Shown here piece after piece: positions 22,501-33,874 of a DNA stretch of 64,000 nucleotides. The notes under the pieces are model-generated. The model was given only the letters and a program-made list of their open reading frames with translations. It was not told the DNA's origin and did not search any database. Position numbers and translations under genes: made by a program. Source of the stretch: Hawksworthiomyces lignivorus (lineage: Eukaryota; Ascomycota; Sordariomycetes; Ophiostomatales; Ophiostomataceae); contig NTMA01000058.1 of assembly GCA_002917075.1 (NCBI GenBank), positions 186,001 to 250,000 of the forward strand, in the 5' to 3' direction. Position 1 is the stretch's first letter. Every line of letters begins with the position of its first letter.

Positions 22501-23548
22501 CCGTTGGAGAAGCAGAATGAGCTAGGGGCGAGGGGATGGAGATGAGGAGAAGCAGAGAGAGGAAGAGCTGATGAGGGCAAATGTGGAGGGAAATGGATTG
22601 CCTCGCGTGTTGGCCGAATGAAGAATGGCCTCCATTCCACACCACAAAGGGAAAAAGGCAGTTTTGAAAGCCGATATAGCAAAACGGGAAAAATACGACG
22701 TGGGAAAGGGTGCACGACACACGCGGGTGAGCAGATGTGAGGCAAACGAAAGATTGGGGGGACCTAATAATAAGACCACATAGCAAAGGAAGAATAGGGA
22801 GGCACGAAGAAACGAGTGCCAGGCCATAGGGGGGGTGCTATAGGGGGTGCCAGAAGTGCCAGAAGTGCCAAAAATGCCAGTTAGTGCCCCAGTAGCGCGT
22901 CCAGTAGTGCCATAATTTAGCTGTAGCATAAATAGACATTAATTACAGCAGGGTGGACTTGGTGGAGAATGCGACTAGGAGCTGTGGGGGTGGCACAGGG
23001 CTGCATCCACTGGGGAGAAGGGGAGAAGAGGAATGGGAAAGGGGGAGGGGAACGGCCAGCAGCACATCAACACAAAGGAGACAGTGCAAGCAATAATACT
23101 ACTCCTACTACTCCTCGTACTTTGTATGCCGAGCATAAAGCAGCAGTGCATACGGAGCATACGGAGCATACGGAGTAATAATTGCTTGCATATGACACTG
23201 TGCCCCGCTGTTGCGTGTCAACTGGACCTAAAACACGTCCTCAACTGGCTCGCAGAGACCATTAAGATAAGCAAATAATGTATGCACTTACCGTTGGTAG
23301 AGGTACTGCTGTTGCTGCTGCTGCTGTGGCGGCTGTTGTTGGCGGGGATCGTTCTGGTAGTACTGCTGGCTTTGCTGCCCTTGATAGTACTGCTGGTATT
23401 GCTGATATTGCTGGTCATATTGCTGCTGCTTCTGCTGCTTCTTCTGCTGTTTCTGCTGCTGCTGCTGTTGTTCCAGAAACTCGCGAGGCGGAAATGCCGG
23501 CGCAGGGCCGCCTCGGATGGAATAGCTGTACCCGGCCATTGTTGACAT
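19596..23548 (-). CDS. Q-rich low-complexity protein with conserved C-terminal coiled coil
   Basis: Unknown function; about 988 residues. Proposed exons are 23548-23292, 22409-22074 and 21969-19596, with introns of 882 and 104 nt. The spliced frame runs Gln/Tyr-rich exon 1, NDAPPSTSQNQTARNSKR, SPARLENANHGHRPHDRPET and onward without break. The start could instead be the ATG at 23539, which has a better context. The N-terminal 200 residues are Gln/Tyr-rich and prion-like; the middle is Ser/Pro/Ala-rich and disordered with basic patches. The last 120 residues form a charged coiled coil beginning KDRVAMLNAQLAGLAQRRIN and ending RAYKRLDRNAEYEP, the only part that looks strongly conserved. The first intron is very long for this lineage, so an extra exon or an alternative first exon is possible. 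Confidence 0.7.
22845..22912. repeat. Degenerate AGTGCC hexamer-based tandem repeat
   Basis: Several copies of GTGCCAGAA-like units in a row, inside the 882-nt first intron of the Q-rich protein gene. Confidence 0.7.
23149..23175 (+). repeat. Three perfect 9-bp tandem copies of CATACGGAG
   Basis: Three exact adjacent copies lie inside the long first intron of the Q-rich protein gene, 116 bases from its donor site. Confidence 0.85.
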
Positions 23549-26500
23549 GTGGCCCGCCTTCTTATTGGCAAAGACAAGAATGCAGAGGCCAAAGTATCGG
23601 CTGTTTAACGGCTGTTCAATGGCCGTCGAAAAAAATGGAATGCGCAAAAGATGTCTAAGAACCGGTGTAAGTGAGACAGGCTGCGAGTAGCAGTGCTAAT
23701 GCTGGTGCTGGTGGTTCTGGTTGTGGTGGTGGTGAGACGTGGTCGGCGGTGCGACTTTGCTGGTAACGTCGGCGCCAGTTCGTCCGTAGTCCAAATTTTG
23801 CCTGGCTCTGTTCGAAGCAACCACCAGATGGTCGCAGTCGAAATGGTCGATATATATTCTCCCAAAGACGTCTTTTCTTTCTGTCCACAGAAAGGACCCT
23901 TCTCGCCCGCGGTTTTGAGCCTCTCCGGCTGCAGCTTCTTTCTGCCTTCTCTGCCTTCTTCGACTCCCCGCTGTGCGGCTACAGACAGGGAAGATGCCTG
24001 CTCGATTGAAGGGCCCTCTAACACCTGTCACAACCACCAGCCTCGGCGATGTCCTCTGAAGAGAGCAGACAGCTCACGTTGGGTGTTCGTTTGTCTGGTT
24101 GCGCTCGGAAGACTGCGGTGATCGTGCAGCAGCCGTGTGCGCGTGCGCGGGGCGAAAGTCGTGGGTGGAATGATGTTCTGCAGCCTTTTTCTGCGGCACT
24201 TTTTGCCAGCGATCAGAAGAATGGTCCCGAGTTGGCAGCCAACTCAGAAGGGCAAAACAGAAATAATAAAAAATTAACCAGAATAAAAAAAAAAAAAAGA
24301 CGACAACGTAGGCTGAGCCCGTGTCAGATCGCCAACCAGGAAGGCAAATCGAAAACTGCCAGGGCGCGCAAGAGATACCGCATAAACCAAGCCCAAATTA
24401 GATCTTTCCCGTTTGGCTTTTTGTTGCCTTACTGCTTTCTCGCTCCTTGCTATTCTGAGTCGAAACTCCACTTGGCACAATAATACGTTATACCACGTTG
24501 TGAGAGCGAGGGTTGGAAACCGCAAAGTCGTATCGTTGGCCGGGTGTTTCAAGCAGCTGTCTGTCTATTTATTTGTATCGAGGACGGCGTGGTTCGTATG
24601 AACAATATTGCGCTTCGTGCGATTCTGCCCTAGAGGAGCATCGAAGTACAAAAATAAATTGCTACTTTGTCTTCACCAGCTCGGTTTTCTTTGTTTGTGG
24701 AGAGAAATGCGCCTGGTCGTGTGGCTTAACCAGCTGGCTAGCTGGCTCCTGACCCGTTGCGGTTGGCTCGACTGTCGCCTGCAGATGAAGCTGGACGCTG
24801 CGCTGCCTGTCCTGTCCTCTGTTCGCTTCTGTCGGATATGTTTCCCCGCTCACAAAACTCAGCCTCTCTTTTTGTACGCCGATTTACATACAAAGTCGTG
24901 CAGACTAGTAGATTCATATGCCGACGCTTCTTCGCGAGTCTGTCGCGGTGGTCGCCAAATCAGTGGCCGTGCACGTAAGCTCGTCGAGACCAGCCTGGTG
25001 AGAGAATAACAACAGCGGTCGTGGCCACCGCCGCAGTTTCGTTCTAAATTGGCGGTTTGGTTGGCTGGCAACGTTTGGTGCGCGATTGATGCAAATCAAA
25101 AAATGCAGAGCTGCAAGGGCCGCACAGCGGTTGATTTGCTGCAGACGTGTATTAATTGACGATTGGCGCACAGCAAACGAGCCTCCAGTCGGACCTCTTC
25201 AGACGAATGATGAAGCTCACGGTCTATTTACGTTATTAAATTCTTCAGGATGAAATGAAAACAAACAAACACTACGAGCTACCATTTCACCTGACCTTTC
25301 GTCAACGTCCAGGACGGCCTCTCGTCTGCCCATCTAATTTCAAGGCTTCTCGTCACGCAGTGCAACTTACGACTACGCCGTAAGCAAACGTGCTGTAGCA
25401 TCACCAAGGCGCCCACACTTCGTCCGTCGACTCCTATTATTGTATTCTTCTCCTATTCAGTGATAAGCCAAATAAGAGCGAATGTCCGTGAGCGCCAAAT
25501 GCAAGCTGCAGCAACCAACAATGCTCCCCCTCCTTTTTCCCCTGACGTCAATTTACCAGGGGGGCGCATTTGCTGGGGGGCATGTAGGTATTGATCGTAT
25601 TATCCAATACTCTCCTTTTCATCCGTCCATTTCCAGCGACCCGGGATAGCCATTCCGGGCCATCTGAGCTCAATAAGGCCAAGATAACCTCCTTTTTTCC
25701 CTGCGCTCAGACGCCCAACTCAATTCCCTTCGCGCCGCTCTTCCCACTCGTCTGTACTCTGCGCTTGCATACTCGTACATACGTGCTCCTGCTGCTCTGT
25801 GCGTCGAGGTCCCAAGAGACAGTGAGAGAAAAACGAGATGACTGGGGAGTGCATGGCCTTTGCTCTTCATTCTCCCCATTAGCAACAATTTAGCATTTGG
25901 TGCGTTTCATCAGAGATGGGGGTTTCGCTTGTTTAGGTGCGGTCTTGTGGACCTTTTCCAGAGAGGTGGACCAAGCGCGTTTCAAGGCCCTGCACTCCGT
26001 CTGTCCCCAGAACATTTTCAATCAAGTCCTTTAAATAGAGGCTTCTGCAAGGGAAAGAGAAAAAAATCCATCACACTTCCAGGCTTCAGTTCTCCATTCC
26101 TTTTTCATTCATCCCGTCTTTCATCTCCCGCGTTTCCATACGTTCCAGAGAAGCGTGCTTGATCTCCTGCATAAGAAGATATCAGGAGAGTTGCAGCCGT
26201 TTTCTTTTCGCCCTCCTTCCTTCACAAGCTAGGACTAAGACTAGGAATTACCCGAGTACATCCGAGATTGACAGTGTTATGTGTGCAGTAAGAGCCAGTG
26301 GTTTTAGTATTGGGAGGGGAAGAAATACATCATAACCTCTAGTTGAAAAGAAATCATACTGGCGTAGGATACAGTGAATTTATCTGTTGATGCTGCTTAT
26401 GCTGTAGTTTTCGATTTGTCTGCATGTGAATGAGATTCATCACCGTTGAAGTAGATTGTGCCAATCATGTATCCCGCCTGCGAAGCGTGCCAGCTGGCAT

Positions 26501-26636
26501 CAGCTGTCCCGCTACCCCACCTTAGCCGTGTCTCTTACTTTCAACCAACAAAGACGGCGACATCCCAAAATCGACCAGTAGAACCAAAAGAGGGTATATT
26601 ACAGGTCAATTCGGGCTATGCAGCATCGACAGGACG
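23549..26636. other. 3-kb divergent intergenic region without a supported gene
   Basis: This separates the minus-strand Q-rich protein from the plus-strand carrier. Open frames up to 144 codons occur, but none has a domain or a splice partner. A run of 14 A residues lies at about 24285-24298. Pyrimidine-rich patches around 25590-26130 would suit a leader and promoter for the carrier gene. Confidence 0.5.
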
Positions 26637-28415
26637 ATGAAGGGGCGCGATGACGCTTCATCTTTGGTGACAGGGGCCGGCGGAGCTAGCGGCAGCGGCA
26701 GCAGCAGCGGCAGCGGCAATAGCGGTGCAGGCGACGCCGGAGGCAATGACAGCATCTATGGCGGCCCAGTCTATCCGGGCATCCTGCCGGCTGTTCCCGC
26801 TGACGGCGTGCCAGTCATTCCCGACAAGGACCGGCGCACCAACGCCGCCACCGCCGCGTCTGCCGCCAGTGTGCGCGCCCTGTCGGCCCAGGCGCTGCAG
26901 TTCTACTTCCGCGCGCCCGTCAAGGCCTTCTTCCGCACCCGCGTGGACTACCTGGCCTACGCGCGGGGCCCCGACGGCACGCTGTCGTCCGCGGCTCTAG
27001 ATCCCTCCTCGTCTTCGTCGGCTGCCTCATCGTCGTCTTCGTCCTCTACTCGCCACCGCCTGCGGAGCTGGCTGCGGGGCACCACGCCCGGCGTGCTGAC
27101 GCTGGCGGTGCGGCGCCACGGCTGGTCGGTCGTGCCCAACCAGGTGCTGCCGCCGCTGCTGGCCAACGTCGGCGTCGCCGCCGTGCTGTACACAAGCTAC
27201 CTGCAGATCCTCGGTCGCCTGCACCCGGAGAGCGGCCAGGCCCGCCGCCGCGTCTACCCGCCGCCCGCGCCCACCGAGACGTTTGTGGCCGGCTTCCTGG
27301 CCGGCAGCATCCAGAGCGTCGTGGCCGCGCCGCTGGACGCCATCCAGGCGCGCTACGACCACCGCGACACAGCTGGCGGGAATGGAAACGGCAACGGCAA
27401 CGGCAACGGCAGAGGACCGGCAGGCGGCGGACGCGCTGCCGGCGCCGCGCCCGCGCCCCAGCAGAGCATGTGGGCCTTCAGCGCCGCCAAGCTGCGCGAG
27501 ATCGGCCTGCGCGGCATCTTCGCCGGCTGGGGCCTGTCCTTTGTCAAGGACAGCTGCGGCAGCGCCGTCTTCTTCTCCGTCTTCGAGTACGTCAAGGCCC
27601 AGTGCTACTACCGCTTCGTCGCCTACTACTACGGCGCCCTCGACGGCTCCATGGTCCTCGCCCAGCAGATGCGTCAGGAGTCCGCCGCCCGCCGCCGCGA
27701 GCTGCGCCAGCAGTGGCTGCAGACCCAGGTCGACCGCGTCGAAGACCTCAAGCACGGCAAGGCCGGCCACCCCCCACACCACGAGCACCACCACCACCTG
27801 CACCACCACCACGACGGCAAGGACTCCTTCTCGCCGCCCCCGTCCGCCCCGTCCGCGGACTCGTCCATGCCCCTCGTCATCCGTCCCCACTACGCCCTGG
27901 AGCCCCTGTTCCTGCTGCTGGCTGGCGTCAGCGCTTCGTTTGCCCAGCAGGTCCTCCTCCACCCTCTGACACACTTCCAGGTCGTCCACTGGGACCTGCT
28001 GGAGGACCTCGATGCCGCCGCCAAGGCCGAGCGGGACGCTGCTGCCGCCCGAGGCAAGACTAGAAACGGCACTAGCGGAAGCAACACCAGCAGCACCAGC
28101 AAAAGCGGCAGCGGGGGCACCAGCAGCGCCGAGAAGACGACGACCGCTTCGCGGCTGCGCCTCCCGCGCTTCCACACCATGCGCACATATTATCACGCCT
28201 ACCTCTACACCTGGGGCCGCTGTGCCGAGCTGGCCGCCTCCGAGGGCCGCTCGCGCCTGTCCTGGCTCTACCGCGGCTTCTGGTGGAACGCCATCCGCCA
28301 GGTGCCCAGCACCAGCGCCGGCTTGATCATCTTTGAGCTCCTGCGCCGCAAGTATGGCATGGCCGGCGACGACGTGCGCATCAGCCAAGACGGCTACGAC
28401 ATCTTGCTGAAATGA
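26637..28415 (+). CDS. Mitochondrial carrier-like protein with His-rich and Ser-rich insertions
   Basis: Single-exon gene, 592 residues, about twice the usual carrier length. The carrier fold is recognisable in pieces: FVAGFLAGSIQSVVAAPLDA with the P-x-D/E signature near residue 230, LRGIFAGWGLSFVKDSCGSA near 300, a helix ending FAQQVLLHPLTHFQ near 445, and SWLYRGFWWNAIRQVPSTSA near 550. These match Mito_carr (PF00153) repeats, predicting the mitochondrial inner or outer membrane. The substrate cannot be inferred. Insertions separate the repeats: a Gly/Asn run (about 245-260), a loop at about 380-398 of mostly His, and a Ser/Thr-rich loop at about 480-505. The N-terminus is Gly/Ser-rich and has no clear presequence. 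Very high GC at third positions fits the housekeeping genes in the window. Confidence 0.82.
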   Translation: MKGRDDASSLVTGAGGASGSGSSSGSGNSGAGDAGGNDSIYGGPVYPGILPAVPADGVPVIPDKDRRTNAATAASAASVRALSAQALQFYFRAPVKAFFRTRVDYLAYARGPDGTLSSAALDPSSSSSAASSSSSSSTRHRLRSWLRGTTPGVLTLAVRRHGWSVVPNQVLPPLLANVGVAAVLYTSYLQILGRLHPESGQARRRVYPPPAPTETFVAGFLAGSIQSVVAAPLDAIQARYDHRDTAGGNGNGNGNGNGRGPAGGGRAAGAAPAPQQSMWAFSAAKLREIGLRGIFAGWGLSFVKDSCGSAVFFSVFEYVKAQCYYRFVAYYYGALDGSMVLAQQMRQESAARRRELRQQWLQTQVDRVEDLKHGKAGHPPHHEHHHHLHHHHDGKDSFSPPPSAPSADSSMPLVIRPHYALEPLFLLLAGVSASFAQQVLLHPLTHFQVVHWDLLEDLDAAAKAERDAAAARGKTRNGTSGSNTSSTSKSGSGGTSSAEKTTTASRLRLPRFHTMRTYYHAYLYTWGRCAELAASEGRSRLSWLYRGFWWNAIRQVPSTSAGLIIFELLRRKYGMAGDDVRISQDGYDILLK

Positions 28416-28777
28416 AGAGCAAAAGCAACCATAGCTTTGGTAGACTCCACACTGCATTCTCCTTTTGTTTTTATCTTGTCTTCCCTGTCTTGTCTCTCTT
28501 CTCTGTTAGGCGGTTTGCATTAGACGGCGCTAGTAGGCCCGGCCCTGGATGAAACTCCCCTTAGGCTTGCGTCTCAGGACACTTTGTATCTATTAAAGAA
28601 TTGTATTGAAAGGTTCATTTTGGGAAGGTGATGTACAGATGAAATTAAAAAATAAAGCTGGATTTTCCAAGCGAGAAAATTCCAGTATGCGTAGACAACT
28701 TTGAATTTCCACATTCTCTCCGTCCTGCTTGTCTCTCATTCGAGACAGCCAGCCCCTAATCATTCTTGTGCGCCGTC
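28416..28777. other. Intergenic region between convergent genes
   Basis: A 362-base spacer containing two 3' ends, with a pyrimidine-rich tract just after the carrier stop. No gene is supported. Confidence 0.6.
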
Positions 28778-30508
28778 TCACGCCTCGACACACAAGTAAT
28801 ATCCTGGCCACAGGTTGCGACAGCCTATTTTGCAAGAGCCCTGTTCGACTCGAGCGATTTCATTTGGCTGGCAGTTCTGATCGCGGCGGTGCCCGAGATC
28901 CGGGTTCCATTGGCGCCTGCGGGTAGATTGACGGGTTAGTCACTCTATGCGAGACCGATAACTTGAGAGAAAGCGAGACGAAGAAGAATCCAACTACTCA
29001 CAGCTGACCGAAACTTAGGTTGTTGTCTCTTGAGACGGACCGGCAGTCGTCGCCTTGCTTGATTTTGTAATACTTCTTGCCTGTACCGGATTATTTTCTC
29101 TTGTCAACTTGTATTTTAGGGCGTACAACAAATGAATATTAAAGAGAAAACATGAGAGGGACACTTTGTAATAGTCCCCCCTTGTCTAGGAGCAGTTAGA
29201 GGGCACCAGAGAGTGTTACGTACAGTTTGCGACGATGCCCGGTATCTCCGGCGATGGCAGTGCTGGCGGCTCGGGAGCCGTTGGCGTAGGCTTAGCGGAC
29301 GGGGCCGTCTCGGCGTAGATGGTTGACTCCTCTATCGTTGTTGTCGTCGACGTTGACGTCCCTGTCAGCGGCGGCGGGCTCGGGTACACAGTCGGATGCT
29401 CGGGGCGGATCGGCGTGGTCAGCGGCGAGTCGGCCACCGACGGAAAGCAGCCCGTCTCCGAGCCGCTGCCGGCGGCCCCGCTCGCGCCCGCGGCCGTCTC
29501 GTTGAGGGTGCGCGTCTCATAGACGACGCTGGTCGAGAGGGCGATGCGCGTGAGGTTGACCGTCGCCGTCGTGCGCACCGTGGAGAAGATGGTGCGCGTG
29601 GCGTTGATCGCGCCGGGCGTGCAGCGCGGCAGCGTCGTATAGGCCGTGGACGTCTCGACGTCCGTCGCGTTGACGGTCGCGGTCACAGGCCGCGTCGACA
29701 CAAAGGTGCTCGTGCGGTTAAAGTACTCCGTGAAGGGCACCGTCTTGAAGAAGGTGCTCGTCACGTTCTGCACCTTGGTCACCGCCACCGTCGAGAAGAA
29801 GGTGTACGTCTCGCTGAACCGGTCCGTCTCTGCCACCACCGAGGTCGACGTCACATTCGCCGTCGCCGTGGTCGTCGTGCTGAAGTCTGCCGTGCTGGTG
29901 AGCGTGCTGGTGTGGATCGTGATGGACGTCGCCACTTTGGTGCTCGTCAGCGTCGTCGTCGCCGTCAGCGTCTTGTTCAGGACGCTCGTCTTGGTCAGCC
30001 AGGACGTAGCCGTCGTCTCGTACGTCTTTGTGTAGTTGATGGTGGCGCGCGTGAACGGTATGTCGGGGACGAGCTTGGTGTTGTTCATGGCGGTGGAGAG
30101 GGCCGTGATGATGTCTGAAGGGCCTGAGGTGGTTTTCGACGTCGTAGTAACCGCTGCTTCCACCACCTCTGGACCGCAGGAGCCATATGTTGGGTTGCAG
30201 CCGTCACCACAGTAGAGATCGTCATCCCCACAGTACCCATGAATTGAGCAGCATCGGCCCAGTCCCGAATTGGTGCAGGTGACGCCGTTGCCACAGGAGC
30301 CATCTGTGCTAATGTCCACAGGTGCCGATTGGGCTCCGGCTGGTGGTTGTGCTGATGATTGAGAATTCGATATAGAAAAGGATGGAGTAGATGAAGGAAA
30401 CTGGACGGCACTGGCAGCTGAACTGGGGTTAGGGACTGCCACCGCAAATTGAGGATAACCAGCTGCGAAGCCAGCAAGGCCAGCAGCCATCCGGTATGTT
30501 ATTCGCAT
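28778..30508 (-). CDS. Secreted chitin-binding protein: CBM18, Thr/Ser-rich stalk, C-terminal LysM
   Basis: Three exons, 30508-29224, 29080-29002 and 28916-28778, give 500 residues. A signal peptide (about residues 1-25) is followed by a hevein-like CBM18 domain at 69-112 with all eight cysteines (pattern ending YCGDGCNPTYGSCG). Residues 120-400 are a mucin-like Thr/Ser-rich stalk with many N-x-S/T sites. Exon 1 alone would stop shortly after PGIVAN. The 143-nt intron (29081-29223) instead joins it to CKKYYKIKQGDDCRSV, and the 85-nt intron (28917-29001) leads to RQWNPDLG and LWPGYYLCVEA, a complete LysM fold. Both domain types bind chitin or GlcNAc oligomers. The protein is therefore probably secreted and acts at the cell wall or as a chitin-sequestering effector. 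A start at the in-frame ATG at 30544 is possible but would bury the signal peptide. Confidence 0.85.
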
Positions 30509-33500
30509 TTTGGCTTTGTGAGAGTCAGAGGTAACTACATGCAAAATAGAAACGAGCTATTAGATGCAGCTAGTGAAACGATAACTATTCCAGCCAAAGG
30601 AGAAAACAAGAGAAAGCAAGATGAGACGAGAAATACCATAAATATCCCTAGCTTATAAGAAGAATGGTAATTTCTGCTCCCTCCTCACCGAGTCTCTTTA
30701 CATCTTTATATGAGCCCATGGCATGGGAAAACAGGGTCTGTAACCCACGTCGAATTTATGAGAATGGCATATCTTTCTGATATACAGCCTTTTTCGGTTC
30801 TTGTTCGATGAGAACGGGCAACCGGGAACTAGCGGAAGCAAACCACGAACCGATACTCGCTTTGAGAACGTGGCTAGGGTATCAGAGCAAGGAACAGGCT
30901 CGTTTGGCCTTTTGGGACGCGGTGGACAAAAGATGGTGTGTGCCTGAGAGTTTAATCTACAATCATGGATGATTCCCAGGTTAAAGGGTAACCTCATTTT
31001 GTTTACATGTCCCCTCAACGGCCAAGTCAGAGCACAGGCTCTTATGTATCTTGATTTTTCCGAGCTAAATTGCAATGAGAAATACAGCACGCGTCATAGC
31101 AATCGCCAAAACCTATCGTAGTTATCCATTAGAGCTCCTCACCAGATAATATTTGCACATATCTGTGATGTATATATCTGTGATGTTATATATCAGCCAA
31201 GACTACGAAGACGATCGTTCCGCTCATAAATTTTCTTTTGCCCCTTTCCCCATTTGTTGCCTATGCAAGACGAAGCATGTAGTCTATGAGCTGATACGTC
31301 AGCTTGTGCTTTAGTTGTTGTGAAATAAAGTAGGTAAATATCTCGGCCGCTGCATCAGCCTAATTCCCTTACAGAAAAGTCCGATCCGACGCGGCTCGAA
31401 TTATCACCTACATACGAATTCTCGGGTTTATAACGATCAGGTGGATAAATTGACGTGCAAGTGGAAGTTAGATAAGACGAGACGTTTTTCTTGGACTTGT
31501 AGCAAGCTATGCATTTACCAATTTGATGTCAGGTCCCCGAGTTATTGTCGGAAAGTAGTGAGAACCAAAAAGAGAATCCTAAAACGTACTTTGAGTTGCT
31601 ACAAAATTTTTAACATTCTATGAATGTGCAGAATGCCACTTCCATTTTTCAACTCCTTGAACGTGCTGCTTCGTCTTAGAAGGGCAAACAGGCCAACAAA
31701 GTTAGGAGAAATAACTTTCGTCTCACCCAGCCCGCCTTTCCCGCTGATATGCCGGTTCTTTAACTTCTCGGTATTCGGCACCTTATGGCTAGTAGAACAA
31801 AATACATTAGGGGGTGAGAGACAGGTGAAGGTTTGTGTATATTAAATGACCGAAGATCTGAATAATTCTCAACGTACACTCGAGTTCCTATGCACATGTC
31901 CTACAAGGAATTTGCTTTCACCATATTGAACTATTTTCTTTTCATATCTATTTTCATTGCGCCAAGACATTTATCAACATGTATACAAAATTTCCAAAAA
32001 CTAGATCTTTTTTCTTTTGTTTTTCCCTCCTGCTATTTTATGTTATTTTCTTTTCATTTTTATCGTCTCTGCTTCTAAAAGTTTTTTCTCTGTGCTCTAC
32101 ATAACTTTAGTTTACAAGCTACAATGCTAATTCTTTAAAAGCAAACTGGGACGAATTCTTATAGCGTCTTTGGATTCAAAAGCATTCAAGATCATGATTT
32201 TTCAATAGCCATAATGGGACAGAGTGCAGATTAATCACATGCTACATTGGCAATAGAGAACTTAAAGCTAAGAAGAATTCGATAGCCTCATGAATCTAAT
32301 ATATATTACGGGTTTTAAATAGCAGATAATAGCTCATGTACCTCTATTAAATTATTCTGACGAGCGAGCTCTGTTTCATCTCTAAAGTATGATTTACAGA
32401 GCAACACATGTAAAAGCATTCTCTTCATGCATCTATTATGAGTCTGGTATTTAACTGTACATATTTGATTCTCTACTTATTGCACTAGACGCTATGAGAC
32501 TGTTTGAAAAAAAAAAAGAAGAATACATTGATCTATCACAAGACAAGACATGAATACGAAGTTGCTCTGCTTTCTTGGCTATGTCGTAGGTTTACTGTTA
32601 CACATCTCCCTAGTAAGTGTGAGGCCCCCGTCGAGTAAGCGCAAATTCCTTTCTAACGTCTTACGAAGTGTACAGGTGTTCTCACGTCAATAATGGATAA
32701 ATCCATCAGGATCATCAGCATGACGAAGTTGACAGCATTCATAGAGTTTGGCTGATACTCCCGACGTGAGCAACGGGAGCCAGCTTAGAGGAGACCCGGA
32801 TTTAGGACTGACCATTTGCCGTATTGCAGTTTTGCACTCGGCACCATATCTCGTTGGTATGAGATTTGTAGAAGCTGAAGCTCGGAAGAGAAGCCTCAAT
32901 AGAGAATCGCTTATTGCAGCCTCATCTTTGTCGGACCCGTGGACTTTCTTTCAATTCTCGTCCATTTTCAGCCCAAAGTTCCCCTCTGCTTCCTGCATAC
33001 TCTTGTTATCCATTTCCATGATGAAGTCGCCAAAATATCTAATTGGCACCTAGTTATCAACAAAGTCCCAGCATTTTCGACAGGCATTCAAACACACAAA
33101 GTTGGAATTTATTGTTAAGATGCAGTTACAATTGACAAGTGCCGGGATGCTGACAGAACCTAGCGGGCAGACCTGCTTTTAGTGTTGCATCAATCCAGAG
33201 AAACGGCACACACCAAGCCGTTTTTCTTAAACCCATCTTTCGTGAGCGACAGGAACTCGCATTCCAGATCCTGAACCAATGCAACTAATTGACCAGTTTC
33301 TGCGGATCCTTTTAGCGGGATGGCCTACCTAGCTCGCGATATGGCGATATCGAGCCCAGGGCGAACTATGCCGGTAATAGACCTAGCAAGGCGAGATGAC
33401 TCCACAGTAGAGCACGCAAATCAAATTCTGGTTTCCGGCAATCAGAGAGACGCATTTCCTAATTATTACCGCTAGGACCAAGCCATTGTGCCTCAAAAAC

Positions 33501-33874
33501 ACTGGTATTGATGTACGCAGAGTGTGATGCTACTGTATCTTCCTGGAAGTGGCCGCCCGACGTTAGGAGATGGCCGCTATCGCCCGGATCGTTTCCGCGC
33601 CGCTTTGTTTTTCTTTCTGCTCAAAAGAAGAAAAGAAAAATGTAGCTGAAAGATCGAGACACAAATTTGAAGAAAATACAAACCAACATCAAACTCAGTG
33701 AAATGAGAATGTGACTGCGTAATTACCTTTGTTTTATTTCGTTTTAACCTCTTCTTTTCGACGCTCGGCCTGTTTCCTTTCTGGTCGTCTTTGAGACGCC
33801 GCATTGTAGATGCTACAGTTCACCGACGATACATTCTCCGCCTGTACGAACTCTACGCACCGACGCATCTCATC
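30509..33874. other. AT-rich gap without a supported gene
   Basis: About 3.4 kb, markedly AT-rich between roughly 31100 and 32600, with only short open frames. A near-duplicate of ATATCTGTGATGT lies at about 31159-31186. No transposon termini or domains were recognised. A decayed repeat or RIP-mutated relic is possible but not shown. Confidence 0.5.

Noticed and set aside
27027..28457. 476-codon minus-strand ORF opposite the carrier gene
   Set aside because: Low-complexity Val/Ala/Gly translation produced by biased codon use on the plus strand, which carries carrier motifs.
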